A program made the position numbers and the translations under genes. Below the pieces are notes generated by a model. That model saw only the letters and a list, made by a program, of their open reading frames with translations, was not told where the DNA came from and did no database searches. Shown here one piece after another: positions 22,837-30,877 of a stretch of DNA of 64,000 nucleotides; the stretch's first letter is position 1, and each line of letters starts with the position of its first letter. The stretch comes from JASSUD01 sp031963445 (GTDB lineage Bacteria; Pseudomonadota; Gammaproteobacteria; Burkholderiales; Burkholderiaceae): contig JASSUH010000001.1 of assembly GCA_031963445.1 (NCBI GenBank), positions 1,240,001 through 1,304,000 on the forward strand, read 5' to 3'.

Positions 22837-22993
22837 TTAGAGCTTGTTGGTACGCATGTTGGGGTTCCTTCGTCACCCCAACCTACAATTTTGGCCTCTT
22901 CGTAGGTTGGGGTGACTCATTTAATTCAATACGGAACCCCAACACAACCCACTTTTGATGATCCACTTTTGAAAGATCCTGAACGGGCTCTTA
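22837..22993. repeat. GGTTGGGGTGAC-type compound palindrome, copy 4
   Basis: The ends TTAGAGCTTGTTGG and GAACGGGCTCTTAA enclose GTTGGGGTTCCTTCGTCACC and CGTAGGTTGGGGTGACTCAT, then TTAATTCAATACGG. It ends exactly on the TAA stop of the convergent porin gene. Confidence 0.88.
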
Positions 22994-24256
22994 AAATCTG
23001 TGACGTAAACCAATCCGCATGACTACTTGCTGATTCGTATTGGATGGTCTGACACCCATAATCGCAGCCACTGCACGTTGACCTGTTGAGTCAACGCCAT
23101 TTGCGTGTTGATACGCCGTAAGCCAGTAAACGTCGGTGCCTTTCAAAATTAAGTAATTCAACCCTAAGTTGATTTGATGATAAGCAGCTCCCGTTGTGAA
23201 AGCGATTTGTGTGCGTGGCGAGCGACCTGTTAAGCGACTACTTTTAAAATAATCATAAACCAGCATACCGGTCCACTGAGGAGTAAAACGGTAGGCTAGA
23301 CTGGCTTCCAAGTTATCAAATTTTACATTGCCTCTATAGCCATTCGGGTTAGTCGCGGCGAGGGGGCCGCTCTCACTATCATTCAAATTTTTAAATTGAA
23401 TATTGGTATATAGCAAACCAGCAATGAACTGACCAAACGTATAAGTACTGCCTACGCCCATAATTTGTAGCGCGCGTGCAGAAGCATAGCCAGCATAAGA
23501 AGGGTTGATATCTAACCCAGAGGGGGTGGCTTTGCCTAGATTGTTTCCGCCACCGCTGGCATTGACTTCATAGAAGGAAAGATTTGGGTTTCTTATATTG
23601 AGATAGGCAGCAGCTAAATTAAGTGGCCCATTTACATAACTCGCCCCCGCTGACCAAATTTGGTTTTTAGTCCGCTGGCCAGGCACGCCGCCAAGGCTGT
23701 ATAAGCCACCAAAGGTCAGGCCATTATAGTTAGCGCTCGTGTATTTAATGGCTTGATTGACGCGCCGGCTATTATTGAGGTTATCCAAATCCCCTATATG
23801 GGTTGCGATACCTCCTGCCCATTTGTTACTCGCCGCTAAGGGGCCGGGAAAATCGACCATCGAATCATATTGACGGCCAACCGTCACTGTTCCGAGATTG
23901 TTTTGTAGACCAACAAAGACTTGTCGACCAAATAATCTATCGTTTTGTAGACGTTGGCCATTATTGACCTCAAAGCCATTTTCGATCAGAAAAATAGCTT
24001 TCAATCCTTGCCCGAGATCTTGTGTTCCGCGCAGACCCAAGCGGCTACCATGCATGACGCCGCTTAGATTGAGTTGTGACGCGCCAATACGTTGTTGCTT
24101 GTCTGGCGTGCCAGGTGTAGCCCCTGCTTCTGTTTGGGCGTTATTCGCGTAATCCAAACCAGTATCGATCACGCCAAATACAGCAAAGTTGCTTTGCGCA
24201 AAAGCATGAGGCGCAAAGGCAGCTAGCGTGCTTAGCGCAAGAAGCCATTTTTTCAT
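22991..24256 (-). CDS. Gram-negative porin (trimeric, 16-strand type)
   Basis: 421 residues from the ATG at 24256 (GTAGGAGAC upstream). The signal peptide MKKWLLALSTLAAFAPHAFA is cut before QSNFAVFGVIDTGLDY. The mature protein has alternating beta-strand pattern, the GLRGTQDLGQGLKAIF segment and VGRQYDS near the eyelet loop, and ends in Phe (GLRHRF) for BAM recognition. It is the Burkholderia-type general porin family and gives diffusion of small solutes across the outer membrane. A second family member is encoded at 27962. The nearby ompR could regulate both. Confidence 0.93.
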   Translation of the reverse strand: MKKWLLALSTLAAFAPHAFAQSNFAVFGVIDTGLDYANNAQTEAGATPGTPDKQQRIGASQLNLSGVMHGSRLGLRGTQDLGQGLKAIFLIENGFEVNNGQRLQNDRLFGRQVFVGLQNNLGTVTVGRQYDSMVDFPGPLAASNKWAGGIATHIGDLDNLNNSRRVNQAIKYTSANYNGLTFGGLYSLGGVPGQRTKNQIWSAGASYVNGPLNLAAAYLNIRNPNLSFYEVNASGGGNNLGKATPSGLDINPSYAGYASARALQIMGVGSTYTFGQFIAGLLYTNIQFKNLNDSESGPLAATNPNGYRGNVKFDNLEASLAYRFTPQWTGMLVYDYFKSSRLTGRSPRTQIAFTTGAAYHQINLGLNYLILKGTDVYWLTAYQHANGVDSTGQRAVAAIMGVRPSNTNQQVVMRIGLRHRF

Positions 24257-24363
24257 TGAAAAGTCTCCTACCAATTTATTTTTTTTATGCAGTGAAAGAG
24301 CGATGGAAATAAGTTTTAGTATTTTTTTTGTTTTTAGCGCTTCCTCAGTGCCTGCTCAGGAGC

Positions 24364-25017
24364 TTAGTGGCTATTTTTTAGGCGCTCTAACAATTGGCTG
24401 AAAGCTAATGCGCGATGGCTATATTTATTTTTTACTGCTGCCTCAAGTTCAGCTGCTGTTTTGTCGAATTCCGATAGATAAAAAACGGGGTCATAGCCAA
24501 AGCCGTTTTCTCCACGAGGCGCATGCGTAATAGTGCCATGCCAACGCCCCTCAACAATGATGGGTGCAGGATCATCAGCGTGTCTGATAAAAACTAATAC
24601 GCAAATGTAATGGGCGCCTCGGCTTGGCTGTTGCGTGAGTTTGGTCAGTAAAAGCTTAAGGTTCGCAAGATCTGCTGTTTCATCTGATATCAATGCGCCC
24701 TCCATTTGTGCCCAGCGCGCTGAATGGATCCCTGGTGCTCCTGCTAAAGCGTCTACACACAGACCGGAATCATCAGCCAGGCTTGGTAGCCCACTGGCTC
24801 GTGACGCGTGCCGAGCTTTAGCTAGCGCATTTTCGACGAAGGTCAGATACGGCTCATCTGCGCTAGGTATAGCGAGTTGATCTTGCGCGATAAGCTCAAT
24901 GCCAACCGGTGCAAGCAAGGCTGCGAATTCGCGCAGTTTGCCTGCATTGTGCGAAGCCAGCACGACTTGATGCGGCGTATTAGGCGTTGGAGTAAAAGAA
25001 TCGAAAGAGGAAGGCAT
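24364..25017 (-). CDS. rdgB: XTP/dITP diphosphatase (RdgB/HAM1)
   Basis: 217 residues from the ATG at 25017. The house-cleaning pyrophosphatase hydrolyses dITP, XTP and related non-canonical nucleotides. Family motifs are present: VVLASHNAGKLREF at the N-terminus, FVENALAKARHAS, LADDSGLCVDAL with the catalytic Asp, GFGYDPVFYL, and SHRALAF near the end. A TTG at 25026 could add three residues. The 15-residue Ser/Thr/Pro-rich N-terminal extension is unusual but harmless. Confidence 0.95.
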   Translation of the reverse strand: MPSSFDSFTPTPNTPHQVVLASHNAGKLREFAALLAPVGIELIAQDQLAIPSADEPYLTFVENALAKARHASRASGLPSLADDSGLCVDALAGAPGIHSARWAQMEGALISDETADLANLKLLLTKLTQQPSRGAHYICVLVFIRHADDPAPIIVEGRWHGTITHAPRGENGFGYDPVFYLSEFDKTAAELEAAVKNKYSHRALAFSQLLERLKNSH

Positions 25018-25090
25018 ATTAATCAAAGTGAGTGAGCGCTTTCTAGCGTTTAAATAGATTCTAAGACCCTAGCACTAATGCTTTAATGAG

Positions 25091-25190
25091 AAGGTGTTTA
25101 GGGCCTTCTTAGCGCTCTCGCGCTTTTGCTGCCAGTAAAACAGTACGGTAAGGAGGTGCAACGTTGCCAAGGTAAGGCTAAACAGGTCCT
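25091..25190. repeat. Core-sharing palindrome after ompR
   Basis: The arms AAGGTGTTTAGGGCCTTCTT and AAGGTAAGGCTAAACAGGTC (then CT) pair imperfectly. The loop TTTTGCTGCCAGTAAAACAG, then TACGGTAAGG, matches the shared core in reverse. It begins immediately after the ompR stop codon on the minus strand. Confidence 0.7.
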
Positions 25191-25915
25191 CAAGCAGAGT
25201 CTTCTGGAATAAATACGTACCCTAATCCCCACATAGTTTGAATAAAGCGAGGGTTGCTTGGATCAGGCTCGATAAGTTTGCGTAAGCGCGAGATTTGCAC
25301 ATCTAGGCTGCGATCGAACACTTCGTATTCACGTCCGCGTGCCAGCTCCATCAATTTTTCTCGAGATAGCGGATGGCGGGGATGACGAGCAAAAACTTTA
25401 AGCACTGAAAATTCACCGGTAGTCAGAGAAATTTCATGCTGATTCTTGGTGAGAGTGCGCGTGGCGAGATTGAGCACAAAGTCGCCAAACTTGAAAGTTT
25501 CCACCGTTTCAGAAGGTGCACCGGGCAATTCTGACGGAGCACGGCGACGCAGCACCGCGTGAATACGGGCCACTAACTCACGAGGATTGAAAGGTTTGGA
25601 TAGATAATCATCAGCCCCCATCTCCAAGCCTACAATCCGATCAATATCCTCACCTTTAGCGGTGAGCATAATAATCGGCGTGTGATCATTACTACCGCGC
25701 ATGCGTCGACAAATCGATAAGCCATCTTCACCGGGGAGCATCAGATCAAGCACAACCAAATCAAAATGCTCTCTGACCCAGAGTTTATTCATCGCAGCAG
25801 CATTTTCAGCTACATATACATTGAAGCCTTGCTCTGCAAGGTAACGACGCAATAAATCACGCAACCGCGGATCATCGTCAACGACAAGTATTTTTGAGAG
25901 ATTTTTGGTTTCCAT
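25190..25915 (-). CDS. ompR: OmpR-family response regulator
   Basis: 241 residues. The receiver domain (about 8-122) has the acidic pocket (VVDDD), phospho-acceptor Asp57 (VVLDLMLPGEDG), Thr in LTAKGED and Lys in SKPFNPREL. The C-terminal winged helix spans about 150-235 (TGEFSVLKVF, SREKLMELARGREYEVFDRS, VWGLGYVF-type wing). Sequence and length fit OmpR itself, which controls porin genes. No envZ sensor gene lies next to it; downstream is a palindrome and then rdgB. The region 25916-26202 upstream shows no gene, only its presumed promoter. Confidence 0.92.
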   Translation of the reverse strand: METKNLSKILVVDDDPRLRDLLRRYLAEQGFNVYVAENAAAMNKLWVREHFDLVVLDLMLPGEDGLSICRRMRGSNDHTPIIMLTAKGEDIDRIVGLEMGADDYLSKPFNPRELVARIHAVLRRRAPSELPGAPSETVETFKFGDFVLNLATRTLTKNQHEISLTTGEFSVLKVFARHPRHPLSREKLMELARGREYEVFDRSLDVQISRLRKLIEPDPSNPRFIQTMWGLGYVFIPEDSA

Positions 25916-26202
25916 TAAGTTGTTCTTTACGCTTGACTATTAAAGTGTCGAGTGCATTGTGCGGGAGTCATAAAAATTTGAAAAGAGGAATGCGCGCAAA
26001 GTGCTAGATAAAAATAGCCTAAGCGGGTAGGTACTGCAAGCCGCGTATAGCGCTTGGGGCGGTGCTGAGATGGTTCATTGTATGAAATAGCCTGAACCGG
26101 ATTTCTCACTAAGAATTATCCAGAGCAACATTAGATGAAATAGTGAGTAGAATTTTTCACTCAACAAAATAAAGATCGGTTAGAATAGCGCCCACTCCAA
26201 AT

Positions 26203-26289
26203 GCGAAGGTGGCGAAATTGGTAGACGCACCAGGTTTAGGTCCTGACGCCAGCAATGGTGTGCGGGTTCGAGTCCCGCCCTTCGCACCA
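26203..26289 (+). tRNA. tRNA-Leu (anticodon TAG)
   Basis: 87 bases with a long variable arm typical of leucine tRNA. The acceptor GCGAAGG pairs with CCTTCGC, discriminator A, encoded CCA. The anticodon loop TTTAGGT has TAG at 26237-26239, and the T-arm is GCGGGTTCGAGTCCCGC. A TAGAAT -10-like hexamer lies at 26181. A decayed integrase is found just downstream, so its 3' end has probably served as an attachment site. Confidence 0.97.
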
Positions 26290-26467
26290 ACAAATTCTTG
26301 ATTTATAAGGGTTTGCGATTTTTGATAAGTCGCTTATTCCCCTGTATTTCGATGGATTTCTAATCGAAATGACAACATTCTGCCAACATTTTTCTAACAA
26401 AAATTAAGCAGTAATTTTGTTGTTGTTGTTTTCCTATTATTGCCTGCTAACGCTAGATTATTTTTCT

Positions 26468-26675
26468 TTAATCGTCAGCGTATTCCATTAGGAACTTTGT
26501 AGCAAAAACGGCAATCGCCTTTTCTCCTGCTTTGTAATCCGCTGAAGGCATCCAGCGACCATAGCGCTGGACAATCTTGTCCAATCTGAATGCCCCATTT
26601 GTTTTGATCCTGCCTCAGAAATTAGGGCAGGACCACCTCTCATTTTCTGCTCAAATAGGAGCAGATTCACTTTTG
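26468..26675 (-). pseudogene. Decayed tyrosine recombinase next to tRNA-Leu
   Basis: The minus strand encodes the end of a phage-type integrase in two frames: KQMGHSDW (box II Gly-His), then after a one-base deletion near 26578, KIVQRYGRWMPSADYKAG with the catalytic Tyr, continuing EKAIAVFATKFLMEYADD to the TAA at 26468. The N-terminal and core parts are missing, displaced by the phospholipase-D gene. The gene points towards tRNA-Leu, as in integrative elements that use that tRNA. The segment 26290-26467 has no other gene. Confidence 0.8.
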
Positions 26676-27248
26676 CTACCAGGATTTTCGGCGCGCTCGC
26701 TTTTCATGGCTTACCCTCGGGCGATAGGTCTCTGATTCTTTATATAGCCTTGAGAATTCTTTTTCATAAACCTTCACTAACTTAGGCTCTTGGCGGAAGA
26801 TATTAAAATTTTCTGCGTTCTTCACATCGCCACCCTGAGTGAAATTCATCGAACCAAAGCCCACTGCGCCATCTACGATGATGAACTTGTGGTGCATGAT
26901 CGCATAGCGATGGTTGATTTTAATATCCACACCCGCATTCGCTAAAAAAGGCGCACGACTGTACTTTGCCGTCTCATTGGAAGCATCTAAAACCAAATGC
27001 ACTTTAACGCCGCGAGCATGCGCTTCCTTAATGGCTTGTGCGATTTGACTTGAGGTAAAGCCATATCCTGCTAACAAAATACGCTTTTTGGCTCGTTGAA
27101 TGAGTCGGGTCACCATTGAGCCGCACGTATGCGTATAGGAAAAGCATGTTTCAACAGAAGCGCCTGAGTGAATTACTTTAGGGGAGCTACAAGCCGCGAT
27201 AAATACCGCGCACAGCAAGGCGGCACATAATTTGAGTCGGTTTTTCAT
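26676..27248 (-). CDS. Phospholipase D-family nuclease-like lipoprotein
   Basis: 190 residues. The signal MKNRLKLCAALLCAVFIAAC ends in a lipobox (Cys20), so it is exported and possibly lipid-anchored. One HKD motif is complete: His119/120-Lys121-x4-Asp126 and Gly132-Ser133-x-Asn135 (HHKFIIVDG..GSMN). A single HKD motif and this length match the Nuc/endonuclease subgroup that dimerises to form one active site, often linked to conjugation systems. It lies beside a decayed integrase, suggesting it is cargo of a former mobile element. The substrate (DNA, RNA or lipid) cannot be told from sequence. Confidence 0.85.
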   Translation of the reverse strand: MKNRLKLCAALLCAVFIAACSSPKVIHSGASVETCFSYTHTCGSMVTRLIQRAKKRILLAGYGFTSSQIAQAIKEAHARGVKVHLVLDASNETAKYSRAPFLANAGVDIKINHRYAIMHHKFIIVDGAVGFGSMNFTQGGDVKNAENFNIFRQEPKLVKVYEKEFSRLYKESETYRPRVSHEKRARRKSW

Positions 27249-27375
27249 GAGAGCTTCAATTTTGCTGAAAAGGCTGGATTGTACTGACAGCCACTTAATT
27301 CGGCAGCTCTCTTTTGATCATACGCAACAACGTAGTGCAAAGATCATAGATAGGCTCTTAAAGGTGCTTGGTAGG

Positions 27376-27439
27376 CATGTTGGGGTGACGAAGGAACCCC
27401 AACACAACCCACTTTTGAAAGATTTTGAACAAGCTCTAA
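27376..27439. repeat. GGTTGGGGTGAC-type element, half copy (5)
   Basis: CATGTTGGGGTGACGAAGGA, then ACCCCAACACAACCCACTTT and TGAACAAGCTCTAAG: the right half and one outer end only. The flanking stretch 27249-27375 shows no gene. Confidence 0.8.
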
Positions 27440-27961
27440 GTACCTTTTGGAATAAAGCACGGTCATACTGGTTATCACAATGACTAACCTAATATTTATT
27501 CATAGATCTATATCCAACTTATATCAATAAGCTCAGCTACATTGACTCCAACGAAGATTTTTTTCGACGAGAAAGAAGTTTCTGCATTAGCTGTCACCTC
27601 CCTTCTTAGCATTTATCTCATCAATGTCTATCACGCTGCTAGCGCATTGGCCGATAGTAGAAAAAACACAGCTGAGTAAAATCCTCCAAGAACCAGCGCG
27701 TCTATAGACAGATCGGATATGCCTGCTATCTGCTGATTCTAAATTGCAGCCTTATATTTTGTTTTGTAGTTGCTCTGTATTTGTTCTTTTCTTGGGGTAA
27801 TGCTGAATCAATGGCGAGTAAAGAATGCTTTGGTTATTAGTACGTTAGTGCAACAAAGCTTCCCGCTTATTCAGCGTTTCCTAATAAAGTCAGAGATGCA
27901 CAAGAACCATTGCCTTCTCTGCCAACAAAACCGAATCCCCATTTTTCTGGAGTGTGACTTA
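27440..27961. other. Gene-free region upstream of the second porin
   Basis: About 520 bases without a credible gene. It is AT-rich and presumably holds the porin promoter and 5' leader. I see no clear repeat, RNA or tRNA in it, apart from TTATTCAGCGTTTCCTAAT near 27868, a weak match to a palindrome arm. The open frame from 27770 is an extension of the porin frame without its own binding site. Confidence 0.5.
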
Positions 27962-29143
27962 ATGAAAAAATCGTTTTTTGCTGTCGCTGTTTTAAGCATG
28001 TTTGCTAGCGCTGCTCAAGCTGAAAGTAGCGTTACTTTATTCGGTTTGCTTGATACCGGATTCAATTATGTAAGCAATGTTAAAAGTCCTGAGGGCGACG
28101 GTAAATCAAAGTTCTCCTTTGCCGGCGCTAGCATGCAAGGTAGCTATTGGGGTCTGCGTGGTACGCAAGATCTTGGCAGTGGTCTGAAGGCGGTTTTTGC
28201 TTTGGAAAGTGGCTTTGATGTGAATACTGGCTATCAATTGCAAAACAAAAAGATTTTTGGACGGCAAGCTTTTGTTGGCCTCAGCAGTGATTTCGGTACG
28301 CTAACGATTGGTCGTCAATATGACTCCATCGCTGATTTTGTTAGCCCATTGACTGCTTCTGGTTTTACTAGCCAATCAACGACAGATGGCCGTTGGGCAG
28401 GTTCATACGCCGCTCATCCAGGTGACCTCGATAACTTTAATAACAGCCGTCGCCTCGATCGGGCCATTAAATATACGAGTAACAACTATCAAGGCTTAAG
28501 CTTTGGTGGTGCATATATGCTGGATGGCGAGCCAGGACACTTTTCGACATACCAAATCTGGTCAGCGGGTGTAGGTTATGCAAATGGTCCGGTTTCTTTA
28601 GGTGCCGCTTATTTAAATGCAAAAAGGCCGGCTTCTTCGTATTTCTGGGATGAAGGTCAAGCAGGTAAGCTTGCCACCAATCCGGTTTACGGCGATTACG
28701 TGAATGCGAAAACGCTGCAAATCATTGGTGCAGGCGGTAAGGTAGATTTGAATGGGTTGAGTGTGGGTCTTAACTACAGCAGAACGGAGTTTAAAGACTC
28801 GGCGATTGCGATTAATGGTGGAACAATCACCGCAACTCCCATTTTCCAAAATGCTGAAGCAAACGTTGCTTATCGCTTTACACCAGGCTTGGTTGGTTTA
28901 GTGGCTTATGACTATACCTGGACCAATAAAATTAACGAAAATAAAGCGAGATATCATCAAGTTACGGTTAGCTTAACCCAAGCGTTGTCTAAGTCTGTCA
29001 GCATCTATGGCCTTGCTGCTTATCAGAGAGCTAATGGTAATTATGCATCCGGTAAACCAATCGTAGCTGCCATTAATGGTGCAGACCCTTCAACGAAAAA
29101 TTCACAAACGCTTGTGAATGCGGGTCTAAGAGTGATGTTCTAG
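27962..29143 (+). CDS. Gram-negative porin (second copy)
   Basis: 393 residues from the ATG at 27962, with GGAGTG seven bases upstream. The signal peptide MKKSFFAVAVLSMFASAAQA is followed by ESSVTLFGLLDTGFNYV. Family segments match the porin at 22991-24256 (GLRGTQDLGSGLKAVF, FGRQAF, IGRQYDS, PGDLDNFNNSRR), and the protein ends in Phe (AGLRVMF). It forms a trimeric outer-membrane channel. A strong terminator follows. Two diverged porins 4 kb apart suggest an old duplication with specialisation. Confidence 0.94.
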   Translation: MKKSFFAVAVLSMFASAAQAESSVTLFGLLDTGFNYVSNVKSPEGDGKSKFSFAGASMQGSYWGLRGTQDLGSGLKAVFALESGFDVNTGYQLQNKKIFGRQAFVGLSSDFGTLTIGRQYDSIADFVSPLTASGFTSQSTTDGRWAGSYAAHPGDLDNFNNSRRLDRAIKYTSNNYQGLSFGGAYMLDGEPGHFSTYQIWSAGVGYANGPVSLGAAYLNAKRPASSYFWDEGQAGKLATNPVYGDYVNAKTLQIIGAGGKVDLNGLSVGLNYSRTEFKDSAIAINGGTITATPIFQNAEANVAYRFTPGLVGLVAYDYTWTNKINENKARYHQVTVSLTQALSKSVSIYGLAAYQRANGNYASGKPIVAAINGADPSTKNSQTLVNAGLRVMF

Positions 29144-29204
29144 TCGCTGACTTAAGTCTTTGTTGACGATCTTTTTAAAAGATCGTCAGCGCCTTGGTTA
29201 AATC

Positions 29205-29281
29205 AGAAGGCCGGGGCACAGGAATCGAAGTGTACTTAGATGTACATGCAGATTACTGTGTTCCGGCCTTCTGTATTTTTT
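29205..29281 (+). terminator. Rho-independent terminator of the second porin
   Basis: The stem AGAAGGCCGG..CACAG / CTGTG..CCGGCCTTCT closes a 40-base region and is followed by GTATTTTTT. A perfect GACGATCTTTT / AAAAGATCGTC hairpin lies just before it, at 29164-29187. Confidence 0.8.
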
Positions 29282-29310
29282 AGCCATTTAAATAATGGTT
29301 GCCTAAATTT

Positions 29311-29508
29311 TTAGAACCTGTTCACGATCTTTCTAAAAGTCCACTCTAGGTTTTTCAGAGGACCTAATAGAGGCTGTTGGTACGCATGTTGGGGTTCCGC
29401 ATTTAATTAAATGCGGAACCCCAACCTATAATTTTGGCCTTTTCGTAGGTTGGGGTGACGAAGGAACCCCAACACAACCCACTTTTGAAGATTTTGAACA
29501 GGTTCTAA
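29311..29508. repeat. GGTTGGGGTGAC-type compound palindrome, copy 6
   Basis: Longest copy: the ends TTAGAACCTGTTCACGATCT and GATTTTGAACAGGTTCTAAG are intact and nearly perfectly inverted. Inside are GTTGGGGTTCCGCATTTAAT, its mirror ATTAAATGCGGAACCCCAAC, and a further CGTAGGTTGGGGTGACGAAG unit. Confidence 0.9.
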
Positions 29509-29613
29509 GAGCGTGGCTAGCCGCAAGCTTGTCATATGCCGCTGCATAGGCATTCGTTGTCTTAAAAGAGTCATTCACGTTAAGTAATTAAGTGTATCAG
29601 TCTGTTTTTTATA

Positions 29614-29632
29614 TATAATAATTCTCATTAAC
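29614..29632. promoter_or_regulatory. Possible Fur box
   Basis: TATAATAATTCTCATTAAC matches 14 of 19 positions of the E. coli Fur consensus. It would fit an iron-controlled promoter for the outer-membrane gene starting at 29905, but a 150-base repeat now lies in between. The AT-rich context makes chance matches more likely. Confidence 0.35.
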
Positions 29633-29669
29633 ATTTGATAGTTCTTATCATTTCTGATGGTTCTATTTC

Positions 29670-29823
29670 TTAGAGCCTGTTCACGATCTTCAAAAGTGGG
29701 TTGTGTTGGGGTTCCTTCGTCACCCCAACCTACGAAAAGGCCAAAATTGTAGGTTGGGGTGACGAAGGAACCCCAACATGACGGCCTTAAGGGTGACTTC
29801 TGGAGATTATGAATAGGCTCTTA
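29670..29823. repeat. GGTTGGGGTGAC-type compound palindrome, copy 7
   Basis: The ends TTAGAGCCTGTTCACGATCT and GATTATGAATAGGCTCTTAG enclose TTGGGGTTCCTTCGTCACCC, then CAACCTACG, and the mirrored GTAGGTTGGGGTGACGAAGG. It lies 80 bases before the start of the outer-membrane barrel gene and separates it from the possible Fur box. Confidence 0.9.
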
Positions 29824-29904
29824 GTTGATGTTCATCAAGTCGTATCGATGTGTACTCGCTCTATTTCATTCTTTTCCAACCTTCAATTTTTTAAAGGATT
29901 GCTG

Positions 29905-30753
29905 ATGTTTTCCATAAGCCGTGCGTTATTGGCTCGTGTTGGGGTGTTTAATTGGCGGCAAGTTGCTGATCGCAGCGTAGCTCGCCAAGCGTCGCTCTTA
30001 GCTTTGGCTTTACGCCTTTTAAAGGCGCTTGCGTTAGTTTTTTTAATCCTTTTTATTACGCGCTCGGCAGTTTCTGTTGCTGGTGTACTGACGACTGATG
30101 ATACAGATTTGGTAGGCAAGGATAAGTGGCAATTAGAGTTGACTGGCGAATCCTCAAGCTTTATTACAGGTCGTGAACGTGTTTTGACGCCAGAATTAAG
30201 TTATGGGATTAGCGATAACGTGCAAATTTCCTTCACGATGCCATATCAGCATTTGCGCGACGATGGAGCGCCATGGGCACGTGGGATGAATGATCCTTCA
30301 TTGAATCTAAAGTGGCGTTTATATGAAAAAAATGGGCTGACTTTTGCGTTTGCACCTTCTGTGAGCTTGCCAATGGCCGATGAAACAAAGGGTTTAGGCA
30401 ATGGTCGAGCGACTTACCGTGCAGTTGGCTTAATGCAATATGAGGCGGGTGATTACACTTGGCTGCTGAATGCCGGTTATATCCGCAATAACAATGTAGA
30501 AAGTGTTCGTCATAATCTTTGGAGTGTTTCGGCTGGTATGTATTACCAGTTAAATCCCAAGACAAAACTTGGCTTTGATTATGGCTATAACAGCACCGAC
30601 GACCCTAATATCACACGACTTGAACACTTCGCTGGACTCGGCGTAGTTTATAGCCCGAGCGAGCAGGTAGAATTCATGATCGGCTATAAGCGTGGTTTCA
30701 ATCAAGATTCGCTTGATCATGCTTGGAAAGCTGGTGTCGTGTTGCACTGGTAG
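29905..30753 (+). CDS. Outer-membrane beta-barrel transporter-like protein
   Basis: 282 residues from the ATG at 29905, with AAAGGA upstream. The N-terminus has a hydrophobic segment (about residues 35-60, LLKALALVFLILFITRSAVS) that fits a long signal sequence; the mature part follows at VAGVLTTDDTDLVGKDKWQL. The rest is amphipathic beta-strand with aromatic girdles and ends in Trp (VVLHW), a BAM-type terminal residue. It resembles the MetA-pathway/DUF-type 'transporter' barrels found near metal or phenol genes. Substrate unknown. The open frame upstream of 29905 is repeat DNA and is not used. Confidence 0.7.
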   Translation: MFSISRALLARVGVFNWRQVADRSVARQASLLALALRLLKALALVFLILFITRSAVSVAGVLTTDDTDLVGKDKWQLELTGESSSFITGRERVLTPELSYGISDNVQISFTMPYQHLRDDGAPWARGMNDPSLNLKWRLYEKNGLTFAFAPSVSLPMADETKGLGNGRATYRAVGLMQYEAGDYTWLLNAGYIRNNNVESVRHNLWSVSAGMYYQLNPKTKLGFDYGYNSTDDPNITRLEHFAGLGVVYSPSEQVEFMIGYKRGFNQDSLDHAWKAGVVLHW

Positions 30754-30807
30754 TATCTAAATCGGATTTATTTTAGATCCGGTTTAAGGCCTTTCTAGTA
30801 AAGGTTT

Positions 30808-30877
30808 AGCGCTGAATTAAATGGGGAGAGAGGGCATAAGTGCCTATCTTGCTCCTAATTTATTCAGCGCTTTTTTT
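30808..30877 (+). terminator. Terminator hairpin shared with the recD 3' end
   Basis: AGCGCTGAATTAAATGGGGA and GCTCCTAATTTATTCAGCGC pair in a long stem, followed by seven T. It terminates the barrel gene on the plus strand. On the minus strand the arm AGCGCTGAATAA encodes the last two residues and stop of recD, so the palindrome is part of that gene's end. Confidence 0.75.

Noticed and set aside
27770..27961. 64-residue N-terminal extension of the second porin
   Set aside because: A clear signal peptide and ribosome binding site begin at 27962; the extension lacks both.
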